A stretch of 64,000 bases of DNA from Bactericera cockerelli. Taxonomy: Eukaryota; Arthropoda; Insecta; Hemiptera; Triozidae. The stretch is taken from contig CM044956.1 in the NCBI GenBank assembly GCA_024516035.1, forward strand, positions 28,431,101 through 28,495,100, read 5' to 3'. The position numbers and the translations under genes were made by a program. Below, one piece after another: positions 32,868 through 43,935 of the stretch (its first letter is position 1; every line of letters begins with the position of its first letter). Under the pieces are notes generated by a model. That model worked only from the letters and a program-made list of their open reading frames with translations. It ran no database searches and was not told where the DNA came from.

Positions 32868-34504
32868 GCAGTTCTTCTTCCACATTTTACGGCTGTATGC
32901 ATGCCTTCATTAAAGCTTACTCTGTTAAGGCTCCTACAATTTGTGTTATTATCATTCTTTTAGCCTGACATGGCTGGTACTGTCTCTGTTTATTGTCTTT
33001 TTACAAATAACTCATATTACTAGTGCTAAGAATAAACTTCAGCCTAAAAAGCATTAACCATGGACTTTTATCCAGTGTGATACTCCCTCAAGTGCTTGCC
33101 AGTGTCAACAGGATTCAATTGGTCACGCATGACTTCCTCATGTCATCAGTAAGTCGCTGCTGAAATGTGAAGTTCATAGAGGATGTTACCAACCTGTGGA
33201 ACCAGAAAATCTATTGCTCAGTTTTTAAAGGGTCGAACAACTGACCTGCGTTTTCAGGTAAAAACTTTTAACCGTTGGATAGAGTATAGAATTTTGAACT
33301 GACCAATTCCTCAAGAATCTTACTCTCCTCGCACTGAGTAAGTTTAGAAAGGTTGTCTCACAGGACCCAAGAAATATTTGAGTCCCTTGTTTTTTTTTTT
33401 TCCAAATTTCGGTGACTGTGAATTGTGATGGACTTAGTGCGAAGATGCGATTGTTAAAAAGATGCTATTCCTTGCATAGAAGTACTGAATTAGTTTTTTT
33501 GATAACGCTGGTGGTTCACGAGATATTTGATTTTTTATTATTTTTTTATTCTCACTAAACCTTATGGTAAATAGAAGGTAAAAATCGTGCTGTTTACATG
33601 AATTAACGTTTCTAAAAGAGCCGAGTCCTCAATTTATTTAGTTTGAGAACCGCTGTGGACATGCTCCGCTAGATCGTGGCCTCAGATGTCCATTTTGTGA
33701 GTAGCTTTTAATTGGAACAAATTAGACGTCCTGGTCCCCTGCCTCACACAGGAAGCGTTTAAACTATTAAGATACACAGCGAGGAGACTTGGGCGTCCGG
33801 CCATAGCGAGTCATTGGGCTCGGCTTTGTTTTGGAGGGTGTATCTCAAGGGTTAAGGGTAGATAGAACGCCCCCATATCGCTGAAAGTTTGGATCATTAA
33901 AGATTCAGTTTTATGTGGTATCCAGGGACTGACTGTTAAATCTTTGTGGCCTATAGTATGTGTTACAACTGTGTAGGATATGTATAGCTACCGGTGCTCG
34001 CCTGGACTATGCTGATACTGTATCGACTCCACCCTTGCAACACCTAATAACAGGTGTTAAACCTTCCCTGAGATCCTCTATTCCCACACACAATATACCA
34101 CAGTAACACATAAATCCTGCCAAACCGAGCGAGTGTGTTTGCTCAATAATTACGCGAGATATTAAATTTATTACGCGAGATGATAATGAAATAATGTGTA
34201 TCCCTGAGGGACTCTCCTCCCTCTCAGCATAAATCAAATCATAATATAAACATTAATATGAAGACAATTCATTTGCATGCCGGGTAGGAGGGAAGCAATA
34301 TGATTATGAATATGATAATGCGAGGAAGGGTTACCGACTATGGAATCTGGATAAGCTTCCTTTTTTACCCTTTTTCTGTCTGATATTTCATTTTAATATA
34401 ACTTTTATCGTCTTCCTCAACATTTGTACGGAGGAAAAAGAAGAGGCGAGTCGCATAGTCGTCCTAAAAGTCTGAGTTACCCTGCAGCTGCCCCTACAGA
34501 AAGT
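32868..34504. other. Intergenic or intronic DNA, no gene recognised
   Basis: AT-rich with poly(T) near 33390. No reading frame over about 76 codons and no repeat recognised from elsewhere in the window. Confidence 0.4.
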
Positions 34505-34517
34505 ATTAGGATTAGTT

Positions 34518-34670
34518 TTTTTTTAAGTTATCATTTTTGTGTTAATCACTTTCGTGATGTCACAACTACTCAAACTCGCTTTAGTAAATTTACGCTGAAA
34601 CCCGGACTTGAACCACCGACCTCCAGGTTACAAGTCCGCCGCCTTATCCATCAAGCTACTGAGGTCGGTT
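34518..34670 (-). mobile_element. tRNA-derived SINE, Thr-like family, copy 2
   Basis: Minus-strand head with the CAGTAGCTTGAT A-box region, CTTGTAA anticodon loop and GGTTCAAGTCC B-box, then the GTGATGTCACAACTACTC-type tail (as seen on plus) and an A-rich end. A 13-bp target duplication ATTAGGATTAGTT lies at 34505-34517 and 34671-34683, confirming retroposition. Confidence 0.9.
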
Positions 34671-34683
34671 ATTAGGATTAGTT

Positions 34684-35775
34684 ACTAAAATACATATCTG
34701 CTGACACAAGAATAATTGCCATCCATTGTAATTATCAAGCACCAGACGCTACTAGGTGTCAGCAAGGAATAGAGACATCCTTGACATGATTGTCTTGAAA
34801 GCTGCTGATTCTAAATCTTGGTATACCAAACCTGGAAAAAATATCAACCGGTAAATATCAACTTAGAGGGTGTCCACCAACTAGATGTTGGAAAAATCCC
34901 TGTTTTCCTACAAGTCAAGAGGTCACTTGGATCAATTCACGTTTTTTAAGAAATCATGGTCAGTGGGTAAGTTGTAACTTCATGAATGGATAGTCATGCA
35001 TATTTCTCTTCAAATACAGTTGGTTGCATCGTAAAATATTAAAAAACCTTAGAGATATTCAATCATAAGATTAACTTTTTCGATTTGGCCATAACTCTTT
35101 AACGAAGCAAAATGCCCCACTGCAACTTCAGCTTATATAATAGTCCAAATGGCGCTGAACATACCCTTAAAATCTTTGCATCTAGTTTAAAGGGGATCAA
35201 TGAGAGCCATAATCTGTACATTGGAATCCACATTTTACAGTTACAAATATGTCGAAAATACACAATATCAAAAATGATTTTTTCATTTCGCACCCTCAGA
35301 ATTAGATGGTGATATGTCAAAAATCATGAATTTTTTTTTATTACTCTATCGAAATAAGCGAAACGAGACCTTTCGTTTGGTATAAGAATTATAATTCTAG
35401 CTCTTACCGTTCCCGAGATAGCGCTAGTGTTGTTTATTGATTATGTCAAAAAAGTGGAGGGACGTTGGAACAAGATGGTATTACGATCAGTTGTTACCAA
35501 GAGCTCCTTGGATCGAGAGGTACAGTTCTTGGAATATAGTAATATTTGCGTAAGTTTTGATTTATCACTCTCTTTATTAAATTTTATTTTCAGTAATTGA
35601 CATAAAAACTGAATTGTGCATGATTTTTTTGAAATATCACTCTCTTTGTCGAACATTTTTTGTGTTTTGTCAAGGTAGAAATTACTAATACAAAAGATTA
35701 TGTGTTATATTACTTTCTTTTATAAATTATTTTTTTTTTTGGACTTAAAAATAATCTGGCCCGGTATTTTCGATA
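34684..35775. other. Intergenic or intronic DNA, no gene recognised
   Basis: AT-rich sequence between a SINE and a Tc1-like element. It includes a TTACCGTTCCCGAGATAG motif near 35405 that echoes the dispersed repeats but is too short to classify. Confidence 0.4.
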
Positions 35776-35777
35776 TA

Positions 35778-37423
35778 CACTTGAGAGCAATAAATTCGGG
35801 ACAGGACATTTCACCGTTTCAGTTGGTCCTGGTCAATTTGTGTGGCATGAAGTTGCTAAAGTATGCATATATTTGAAAAGCTTGTACTCATACCTTTCAG
35901 AAAATACACAATGTGTCCGGGTTATGTACTATGCAACAATGATAATGGCCACTTTCCAGAAACACCTCATTTTGTTGATGAAAACACGTGCACCGAGGGT
36001 ATTTTAGATTTGATTTTTTGTTGTGATAACGCTTTTTTGGCCAGTAAGTTATTGAATTTCCTTAAATGCAACACTATGAGGAAGGAAATTCAGTTGAATT
36101 TTTCTTTTCATCATGGAGACATCGCACTCCATAGCTGTGAAAGTGGTTTTACTTGTGAGTCAAGGTGTTAAGCAAAGAAATGTTGCTAAGGAGCTAAATT
36201 TGTCGAAGTCTAAGGTGAACATAATTTACCAAAGGTATCGGCAGACAGTTAGCTATGATCAGAGACCAGGATCTGCCAGACCAAAGAAGACAACTGCCGA
36301 GGAGGACCAATATGGTGTCATGACAAGCTTAAGAAATCGAGACATGTCTGGTGTTGAGGTTAAACAGCAGCTTGTTATGGCCACTGGTGTTGATGTCAGC
36401 CCTTGGACAGTAAGGAGACGCTTGAAAGAGAAAGGTCTCATACCAAGAAGAAAAGCTACGGGACCCAAACTCAACAGACAACACCGACAACGTCATTTAC
36501 AATTTGCCCTTGAACACGCTGATTGAGGAAATGGGGAATGGGGGCACGTTCTGTCCACGGATGAGAGCCGACCCTGCTTGTTCTTCAATGACAGACGTAA
36601 AAGGGTGTATAGAAGACCAGGTGAACGGTATAATCAATGTTATATTCAAGAAACTGTGAGTTTTGGTTTAGGATCTTGTATCTTCTGGGGTGGAATCTCT
36701 ATGGAAACTAAAACAGAGCTCGTTATCATCAATTGTGGAGGACAAGGAGGTAACCTAACTGCAGAGAGGTATGTCACTGACATCATTGAAGATCATGTTG
36801 TCCCTTATGCAGGTTTTGTGGGTGATGGATTCGTGAATGCAAGACAATGCCCGACCTCGTACAGCACGTATTGTAAGTGACTTTCTCCAAGAGGCCGGTA
36901 TTCGAACCCTCAACTGGCCAGCCAACAGTCCTGATCTTAATCTTATTAAACACCTCTGGGACGAGCTTAAAAGACGTGTCCATGCTCGAAACCCGCCCCC
37001 AATGAACCACAGGGACCTGAAACAGGCGCTTTATGAGGAGTGGGAGACTATCCCTCAAGAAACGGCTGCCAACCTAATCAAATCCATGAGAAATCGATTG
37101 CAGGCTGTCATACAAGCTCGAGGGGGTAATACCAGATACTAAGAGGTAAGTAACAGCCAAATTTCCATGAAGACTTCGAAGAAATAACACAAAAAACACC
37201 GATATCATTTGCAGTGTTTTCATGCTCGTTAGACCTCTTTTTGTTAATTGACTTATAATATTGAAAAACATGCTCACAATGAAAAAAAAATGTACACCGT
37301 CTTAAAATCAACAAAATTTCCTTTCTTTGGATACTTCACACTTGAAAATCCAATGTAAAATAAAAATTATAAAAATCAAAAACTTTGAGAAAGTTACTGT
37401 CCCGAATTTATTGCTCTCAAGCA
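35778..37423 (+). mobile_element. Tc1-like DNA transposon, inactive
   Basis: The left end CACTTGAGAGCAATAAATTC and right end GAATTTATTGCTCTCAAG form an inverted repeat of at least 25 bp. A TA precedes the left end, as for Tc1/mariner. The interior is a broken transposase gene on the plus strand. The ends match the right end of the second Tc1-like element at 40288, so both belong to one family. Confidence 0.92.
36113..37142 (+). pseudogene. Tc1-like transposase, broken
   Basis: The N-terminal helix-turn-helix region (GVKQRNVAKELNLSKSKVNI) and GRPR-like hinge precede a DDE catalytic core. The first Asp lies in STDES near 36556, the second in QDNARP near 36843, and the third position in NLIKHLW near 36939 carries Lys where family members carry Glu. 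A TGA at 36524-36526 replaces a Trp codon found in the sister copy (EHVDW). A one-base frameshift lies near 36830-36838, just before the second Asp. The C-terminus ends GGNTRY with TAA. Three independent defects make it inactive. Confidence 0.92.
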
Positions 37424-38792
37424 ATTTTTTGAAATTCATAATTATTTGTTTTTAGTTATTTCTTTTTAGAAACTTTGAGATTAAGTCTCAAGAAACAATA
37501 AAGTTTATACTCACATTGTCTTGTTTTCTACCTTTTACTGCTTAGCAATAAAACAATTGGGTATTTTACATTTCACTTTTTTAAACTGAATGAGTTTTCT
37601 TTTTTTTCTGACTTAATACCAAAAGCATAGATTTTAATGTACCTCGAGTTTCAAATTATCTTTTATTCTTCGATTCATATGGTAATATAGTGCTATAAAA
37701 CTAAATTATCAAGGTACTATAATTTAGTTTTACCTACTTTAAAAGATTGAATAAAAAAGTTTAGGTTTCTGGACTGGATGTGGTGCGTGTATCTAGGTGT
37801 TTTTTAAAGGTGCAGTATGATTTTTCAAATATAGGTATCCCTCGTTAGACCTGTTCTGGAAAGAAATCCTGGATTTCATTTCCTTCTCGGTTCGTTCGTT
37901 TGTAAAGATAACCTATCCAAAAAGTTTTAGCCTATGAAAGTAGTGATATCTTGTTTGAGGCCAAGTTACTCTGGTACTTTCATCATTTTGTATGTTTTTA
38001 ACTGCCAACTTTACTCTCCTCTGACTAGGCTCGTTTTGCTCTTTGTGGTGATTGTATTGGCATTTAGATACATTTTGCCCTTATATTCTAGACAACCGAT
38101 AGCATGAAAATACCGATAGCATTTCAGTGTGTTTTTAGTGATACTAAGAGAACATTATTGCCAAATTTCATAGATCCATGGTCAGTAGAACCGTATATGT
38201 ATAAATGTATATGTAAAGGTGTAAAAAATCGGTTCGTGTAGAGATACGCTGCTGTGCTTGCTGGAACTTGGCCTGGCGCACTGCTGTGAGCTCAGATGGG
38301 GTTACATTTGATTTTTAAATTATGAAAGGTGAATTTATGTGATGTGTCCTTTCTGAAATGATTTGAACTTGAAATGTTCTGTTAACACAATGCGAAAATC
38401 AATCCGTCCGTACAAAATAAGTTCGATCTCACTTCAACGCTCTTAAACTATCTGCCATTGTACATTCTTCTCATAATCTCCATTTTGAAAAGCTGAAATT
38501 GTGCTTGAGATGAAAACTTCAAGTAACTTTGTTGAGAACGCGAAAATGCAGAAGAAGTTCAAAATCAAACACGGAAATATGGGTGGGAGGGGGATACTCC
38601 TCCATTTCTCTCGGAGGAGAAGTGATAAAGAGGAGATGAAAAGGAAAAGAAGAACCGTATGGAAAATATAACGATTGTATAAATAACTATATCGTGCAAT
38701 ATAATTAATAGAGTGAGTAGGGGGGGAGAGGAGGGAGAGGGGGGGGGGGGGCATCAGTGAAGGGCCTGATCATGGAGGACTTGTGTGGAAAA
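37424..38792. other. Intergenic or intronic DNA, ends in a poly(G) run
   Basis: No gene recognised. A 35-bp imperfect palindrome (AAAACTAAATTAT and its complement) lies at 37698-37732. A G-rich run at about 38719-38752 just before the assembly gap may have blocked sequencing. Confidence 0.4.
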
Positions 38793-38892
38793 NNNNNNNN
38801 NNNNNNNNNNNNNNNNNNNNNNNNNNNNNNNNNNNNNNNNNNNNNNNNNNNNNNNNNNNNNNNNNNNNNNNNNNNNNNNNNNNNNNNNNNNN
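38793..38892. other. Assembly gap, 100 N
   Basis: Exactly 100 N, the usual placeholder for a scaffold gap of unknown size. Confidence 0.99.
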
Positions 38893-39640
38893 AAAATCAA
38901 CAAGATTTGATCAGAACAATGGTGAATCAGTATTCTGTGTTGCCTCTCCGAGCTTTGATCACAGCATTCATTCGATTTGGTATTGACTGGATCAAAGTAA
39001 CCACAATTTCTTGGGGCAACCTCTCCCATTCTTCGGTGAGGGCGATCTTGAGCTCTGCTACAGTCTGGGGAGCCGGTATTCTGCCTCGAACACTTCGTTT
39101 GAGTTGGTCCCACAGATTTTCAATCGGATTGAGGTCGGCACTAAGAGAGGGCTAGTCCAAAGTGTCAATATTCTCCTCAACCAAGAACTCCCGTACACAG
39201 TTACCCGCATGAAGGCGGGCATTGTCGTGCATGAGGAGGAACTGGTGGCCTATAATTTGAGCGAGAGGAACCACATGGGTCTGCAGGATGTTATCAATGT
39301 ATCGCTGACTGTTCAGGCCACCTCCCGCACCGCATGTGATGAAAACCAATTCAGTCTTTCTTTCAGTTGAAATCCCACCCCACACCATACAGGAACCACC
39401 GCCGAAACTGACAGTTTCTGTGATGCATTACTCAGCATACCTTTCTCCCGCTCTTCGATGGACTCTTTTCCTTCTGTCATTACCAAACAAACACACCCGG
39501 CAATCATCAGTGAAGAGTACAGAGCGCCATTGCTCAGGTGTCCAATCCACGTGTTCTATGGCGAATCTGAGTCTCCTTTCCCTGTGCTCTCTGGAGAGTT
39601 TGGGTCCAGTTGAAGTTCTCTTTGGTTAAATGCTAGCTTC
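38893..39640 (-). pseudogene. Tc1-like transposase, minus arm of an inverted duplication
   Basis: Minus-strand reading gives the C-terminal two thirds of a Tc1-like transposase. It includes RFAIEHVDWTPEQW, the first Asp in LFTDD, WGGIS, the second Asp in HDNAR, NPIENLWDQLKRSV with the catalytic Glu, and GGNTEY-type end. Stops interrupt it after GERYAE (near 39422) and after ENIDTLD (near 39150). The N-terminal third is absent. The arm reaches the assembly gap, so its terminal inverted repeat is not seen. Confidence 0.88.
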
Positions 39641-40288
39641 TTGAAGTCCTGCAGACCCATGTGGTTCTTCTCGATCAAATTATGGGCGACCAGTTACTCC
39701 TCATGCACGACAATGCCCGCCCACATGCAGGTAACTGTGTACGGGAGTCCTTGGGTGAGGAGAATATTGACACTTTGGACTAGCCCTCTCTTAGTGCCGA
39801 CCTCAATCCGATTGAAAATCTGTGGGACCAACTCAAACGAAGTGTTCGAGGCAGAATACCGGCTCCCCAGACTGTAGCAGAGCTCAAGATCGCCCTCACC
39901 GAAGAATGGGAGAGGTTGCCCCAAAAAATTGGGGTTACTTTGATCCAGTCAATACTAAATCGAATGAATGCTGTGATCAAAGATCGGGGAGGCAACACAG
40001 AATACTGATTCACCATTGTTATGAATGAATCTTGTTGATTTCGCAGGTTAGAACGTCTTTTGTTAAAAATAAAAAAATCATGTTTTTCTTCTTTTTTGAC
40101 ATCCTGTTGTAAAATTGAATTTCGACGGCTTCTGGTAGGTTTTTTTTGAACAATCTAATTATGAAATTGTAGAAAACAAAATTTACAACATTTTGAGATA
40201 TCTTACGACTCGATAGAAATAGTAATTTCGAAGATATTGCAGATTTGGTGGAGGAAAAAGTTTGATTCGCTTTTGCTGCTCTCAAGTG
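39641..40288 (+). pseudogene. Tc1-like transposase, plus arm of an inverted duplication
   Basis: From near 39649 the plus strand repeats the C-terminal part of the minus arm, from LQTHVV through HDNARPHAG and the NPIENLWDQL block to the stop near 40008. It shares the same TAG after ENIDTLD (39780-39782). It continues into the element's 3' region and ends CTCAAGTG at 40288 followed by TA. The shared stop shows that the two arms derive from one already-defective copy. Confidence 0.88.
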
Positions 40289-40464
40289 TATTGCCTGTAC
40301 TTTGTCCTCCTAATAAAGCTTTAAAAAAAAGTAAATCTCAAATACCTACCTCAAAAAGCACTTCGATGGAACCATCTTTCTCGAAATGTAGAGACTTTTT
40401 CAACCCCTTGAAATAACTGCAGTTTGCAAGCAAGTCGACTTTCGTTTGTTGTGGTCATATGTCA

Positions 40465-40676
40465 TACAAGGTGATTCAGCATATTTGGGACAAAAGAATA
40501 TGGTAGGTGGGTGAGATCACGAGAAACATATAAAAATTAAAAAAAATCGCACTATGAGCGAGATACAGGGTGGCATAGGTGCATTTTTGTCGAACAAAAA
40601 TATTGTTCCTCGTTATCTCACGTACCTACCATATTCGTGTATTCCAAATATTCTGATTATTCTGAATCACCCTGTA
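40465..40676. mobile_element. 212-bp MITE with TACAGGGTGATTCAG-type ends
   Basis: The left end TACAAGGTGATTCAGCATAT pairs with the right end TTCTGAATCACCCTGTA, and the repeat continues inward (GAATATGGTAGGTGGGTGAG against CTCACGTACCTACCATATTC). Terminal TA suggests a Tc1/mariner-type TA target. It lies 54 bp below the last chitin synthase exon seen, inside its intron. Confidence 0.85.
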
Positions 40677-40730
40677 TAGGGTTAAAGAGAGATTTCTAAT
40701 TCACTCGTATGAATCATTTCTTTCACTCAC

Positions 40731-40878
40731 CCACAATGTAGCATAGGTAGGCAGCGAATATCTGGAAAAGCAGGACCTTGAGGGCAAAATTATCCTCAGA
40801 ATCAATATCCCGGTAGTCTCCCGTGAGGTTTGGATCAGCCAGGTCCGGGATAGAAGTTCCAAACGCTGAGGCTTTCAC
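40731..40878 (-). CDS. Chitin synthase exon f, last one visible
   Basis: 148 nt, acceptor CTCATTTCAG, donor GTGAGTG. It encodes VKASAFGTSIPDLADPNLTG, an acidic loop and KVLLFQIFAAYLCYIV, ending in the first base of a Gly codon. In relatives the next residues are GKFACKI; no exon continuing this was found at lower coordinates. Confidence 0.94.
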
Positions 40879-43800
40879 CTGAAATGAGTTTTTTGCTCAT
40901 TTTAGTTCTGGATGAATATTTTACAAGGATAAGATAACCTATAATAATACGGAGTTGGCACTTCCGGCAGTCCCCCCCAGTCAGGTTTGTCAGGTGTATG
41001 ATTGAGCTTGTTAGTAGAAACTAGTTAGAATATCATATCCATTGCACTTTTCTGGCTGGGGGGACGTTAAAACAAGGAAAAGATCAATCAATATTCGCTA
41101 GAGAACTATAAACATAGAACGAACTAGCCAACCCTAACAAGCTAGCCTAGCTTGTAGTTCCTCAAGGATTTCATCTATGTGGCTTAAAGAAAAGCTCAAG
41201 TTCTCACGATGATGAGCACATAGAAATATGTGATTCGGTCCGAGCCAACTTTTCAACTTATGTGGATTGGAGATTATGTCTCCTAGCTGCGGCCAAGCTA
41301 GTTACAACATCCAGCGCACTCACCTCATAGATCCTGATCTTGTGTTGAGCGAAGGAGGCGTGAAACTTGGAGAAGAACTCCCCCACCCCCTCCCCGCGGA
41401 AGGACATGAACACCAGCGCCGAGCAGAAGAAGACGAGGATCTTGAGGAAGGACACAAAGGCGTAGGTGAAGTAGCGCGTGCGCTTCAGTCTCTCCTTCAC
41501 TCGCCAGGCGCTCTTCATGAACCCTGGAGAAGTTAGCAAGGATAGTTTGAAGGATAGTTTGAACCTGGACTCGTGCTACTATTCTGATAGTAGAGAAAAA
41601 ATTTTGTCTTGATTGGTCCCCAAATCTAGGTTTCTAAATATGGATAGGTTTCCAGATTTGGGGTCCTAGAATTAGATGGGTTCCAGATTTGGGATCCTAG
41701 AATTAGATGGTTTGCCAGATTTGGTATCCTACAATTAGATGGGTTCCCAGATTTGGGGTTCTAGAATTAGATAGGTTCCCAGATTTAGGGTCCTAGAATT
41801 GGATGGGTTGTCATGGGTTTCTAGAATTTGATGGATTCCTAAATATGGGTTCTTAGAATTGAATGGGTTTCCAGATCTCATCATTTTGCAAATTGGATTA
41901 AAAGTTCTCTTGGAAACTCTTCCCTCGTCGCGTCGTGAATTACCCAACTTAATTTGGAACTCACCGAAAATGGAATGTTTGCTTGTATAGTTCTCCCAAT
42001 AGCCACAGGACACACAGAACAGGGCCGGTGGAATCAACCAGAGGCAAGGGTCATTGTGCCCCTCCAGGAGAGGCCACAGCAGCGCCCCTGTGGCCTGGGC
42101 TGACACGGCTATCATATCCATCATGGCTTTCAGGTAGACCTCGGACCTCTCTGACCCCTTGGTTAGGCCCCTGGTGTTGCGAGATATCAGCGCTGCAAAG
42201 TTTAGTTTAAAATAAAAATAACATTCATGATCTGCTGTTTGAATTCTTTAAGAGTTACATTATTCCTATTTCGATTAAGAAGTTTTGAGAAGAATAATGT
42301 TTTATTTTTAAACCATTTAAAAGTTACCTGAAGATCTCTTAGTTGTAACTCTTGGCAATACAAAGAAAAATAACTTGAAAATCCTGGAAACTACGCCCAA
42401 GGGATCTTGCATGTGCTTTGTGTCGTGCAAGTGTGATTTCACTGCATCCCTTTCCTTTTGAAAATTCTGAATGCTCTTGGCTGTCGACCTTGATATATGT
42501 AGATTTGCAGATGCATCCTAAATTAGAATGTGTTAAAAACACTCACTGAGGAAAGCTGGCAGGAAGCAGAGACAGTTAGTGAGCATGGCGCCTTTCACCA
42601 CATCCATGTTGGGTAGTAGGACGAACATCAAGCAGGCCAGACCCAGCGTATGCAGCAGCTCCATGGTGATGACGAAGATAAAGTCGTGCAGTGGGGGCTT
42701 CTTCCACGACTGAAAGTGCATAGGTAGGAATTAGACAGTGCCATTGATAGGTAGGAGATAATTATTGGATACAACAGAGTCGTGGTGCAGTTTTATTGGT
42801 GAGTCTCTGTAGAAAAGTACTTACACACAAGGTCTTTCCTATGTGAAAAAGCATTTTTCTTGCCAAATCTATTTACAGGCATGTCATCTCCAGGACGCGA
42901 AACGACCGTTCTGTTGTTTTGCTTGATAATTTTTCTTGCTGGTTCTGGCCTCTGTTCTTAGGGCACGATGAAAACAGCCATCATATGTTGTTTGTAGATG
43001 GATTTTTTTTCTCTTTTTCGTTAATTACACCTAAATGATGGTCTAGTATTGTGTCATTTTTGTTCTAGGTTGTATCACTTACTTACGTATGATTGAAATC
43101 ATTTTAAATGAAAATACATAAATAGAAATACATAAATAGGGTTAATTTATTTCCAAATCTTACCTTGAAGTAGCAGATCCTGATAGACCGGACAGCGGTT
43201 CCCAACTCGGGGACTATAAAGGCTATGATGAGACACCAGTACCAGGCGATCCGCTCCTCTGAAGGCAGGTACACCGCGAATTGTTTGTCTCGACCTAGTG
43301 GGATGGATATTTTATATATTAGAGAAAAAATTTAATGTTCAGTATGAAAAGAATTTTTTTTACAGTTTTCCTTGGTAATTTACATAAATAAAAGTCTAGT
43401 TCCTTTGACATCTATGTCCTATATTCCTTAGAGTAATTTCCTATACAGAAATTATTATTCTTTGCGTTTTTTCCCTTCAACAAATGGCTAATGGGGTTCC
43501 AAAATGTTTCCGGTGGCCAAATCTGTTTTTCCTTCATCCAGTTTATCTTCAAAGTTAGTATTTTAATGTGTGAAATACATAAGAGTATTAATATTTTTAA
43601 ATAATGATAAAATAAATACATACACTCATACATAACTCTGATATGACGCACGTTAGCTTCACAAAATCTTTGTCAGTCATCACTTACCAAACTCCTTGTT
43701 ACAGTAGGGAATGTGCTTGTCGGGGGCGCGGAGTTGTGACGTCATGAAGAACACTGCTGTCTTGGCCACAACCCCGGAGAGCAGGACCACCACAAAGGTG

Positions 43801-43935
43801 AAGAGGTAGACGAAGATCTTGAGGGCCTTGATTGTGAACTCCAGGCAGGCCTTGGAGGCCATGGACCCCGAGTCTTGTCGGGGGGGCAGGTCCCGGAACA
43901 CATCCCAGGCCTTCGTCTCGGGCACTGTGCGGGTG
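40731..43935 (-). CDS. Chitin synthase, N-terminal membrane domain (six exons)
   Basis: Six exons on the minus strand, 43688-43935, 43164-43294, 42547-42709, 41965-42192, 41324-41523 and 40731-40878, join in phase with GT-AG introns of 352-453 bp. They encode about 372 residues. Chitin synthase polymerises UDP-GlcNAc into chitin at the plasma membrane of cuticle-forming or gut cells. The encoded order matches the insect family: RTVPETKAWDVFR, FMTSQL, GRDKQFAVYLPSEERIAW, VKGAMLTNCLCF, FCVSCGYWENY, TRYFTYAF and SIPDLADPNL, with about seven hydrophobic segments. The first exon (initiator Met) and the catalytic exons (with CATMWHE, EDR and QRRRW motifs in the family) are not in the window as far as I can see. 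Whether this is the epidermal (CHS1) or midgut (CHS2) type cannot be decided from this part; several positions differ from the usual CHS1 sequence. Confidence 0.94.
41324..41523 (-). CDS. Chitin synthase exon e
   Basis: 200 nt, acceptor TTCTCCAG, donor GTGAGT. It encodes FMKSAWRVKERLKRTRYFTY, a membrane segment (FLKILVFFCSALVFM), and an extracellular-loop region ending HKIRIYE. GC content is higher than in the surrounding intron DNA. Confidence 0.94.
41622..41877. repeat. Intronic minisatellite, about eight copies of 31 bp
   Basis: The unit CCAGATTTGGGGTCCTAGAA plus TTAGATGGGTT repeats imperfectly between chitin synthase exons d and e. It lies entirely in the intron, and its copies vary by substitutions and small indels. 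Confidence 0.92.
41965..42192 (-). CDS. Chitin synthase exon d
   Basis: 228 nt, acceptor ACTTTGCAG, donor GTGAGT. It encodes LISRN, a loop, DMIAVSAQATGALLWPLLEG, and WLIPPALFCVSCGYWENY, matching the family's AAQVTGFVVWPL and WLIPVSCFFVSCGWWENY. Confidence 0.95.
42547..42709 (-). CDS. Chitin synthase exon c
   Basis: 163 nt, acceptor CACTTTCAG, donor GTGAGT. It encodes SWKKPPLHDFIFVITMELLH, a hydrophobic segment and the conserved DVVKGAMLTNCLCFLP. Confidence 0.95.
43164..43294 (-). CDS. Chitin synthase exon b
   Basis: 131 nt, acceptor CCCACTAG, donor GTAAGA. It encodes GRDKQFAVYLPSEERIAWYW, the second membrane segment (CLIIAFIVPELGTAV) and RSIRICYFK, closely parallel to the family's RDKQFVV...VPEIGAFIRS...CFFK. 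Confidence 0.95.
43688..43935 (-). CDS. Chitin synthase exon a (probably coding exon 2)
   Basis: 248 nt with acceptor CCCCCCAG and donor GTAAGTG. It begins in phase with one base completing a codon from the missing first exon and ends with the first base of Gly. It encodes TRTVPETKAWDVFRDLPPRQ, a serine-rich step, and the first membrane segment (VYLFTFVVVLLSGVVAKTAV). In insect enzymes this follows a short acidic N-terminus. Confidence 0.94.
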
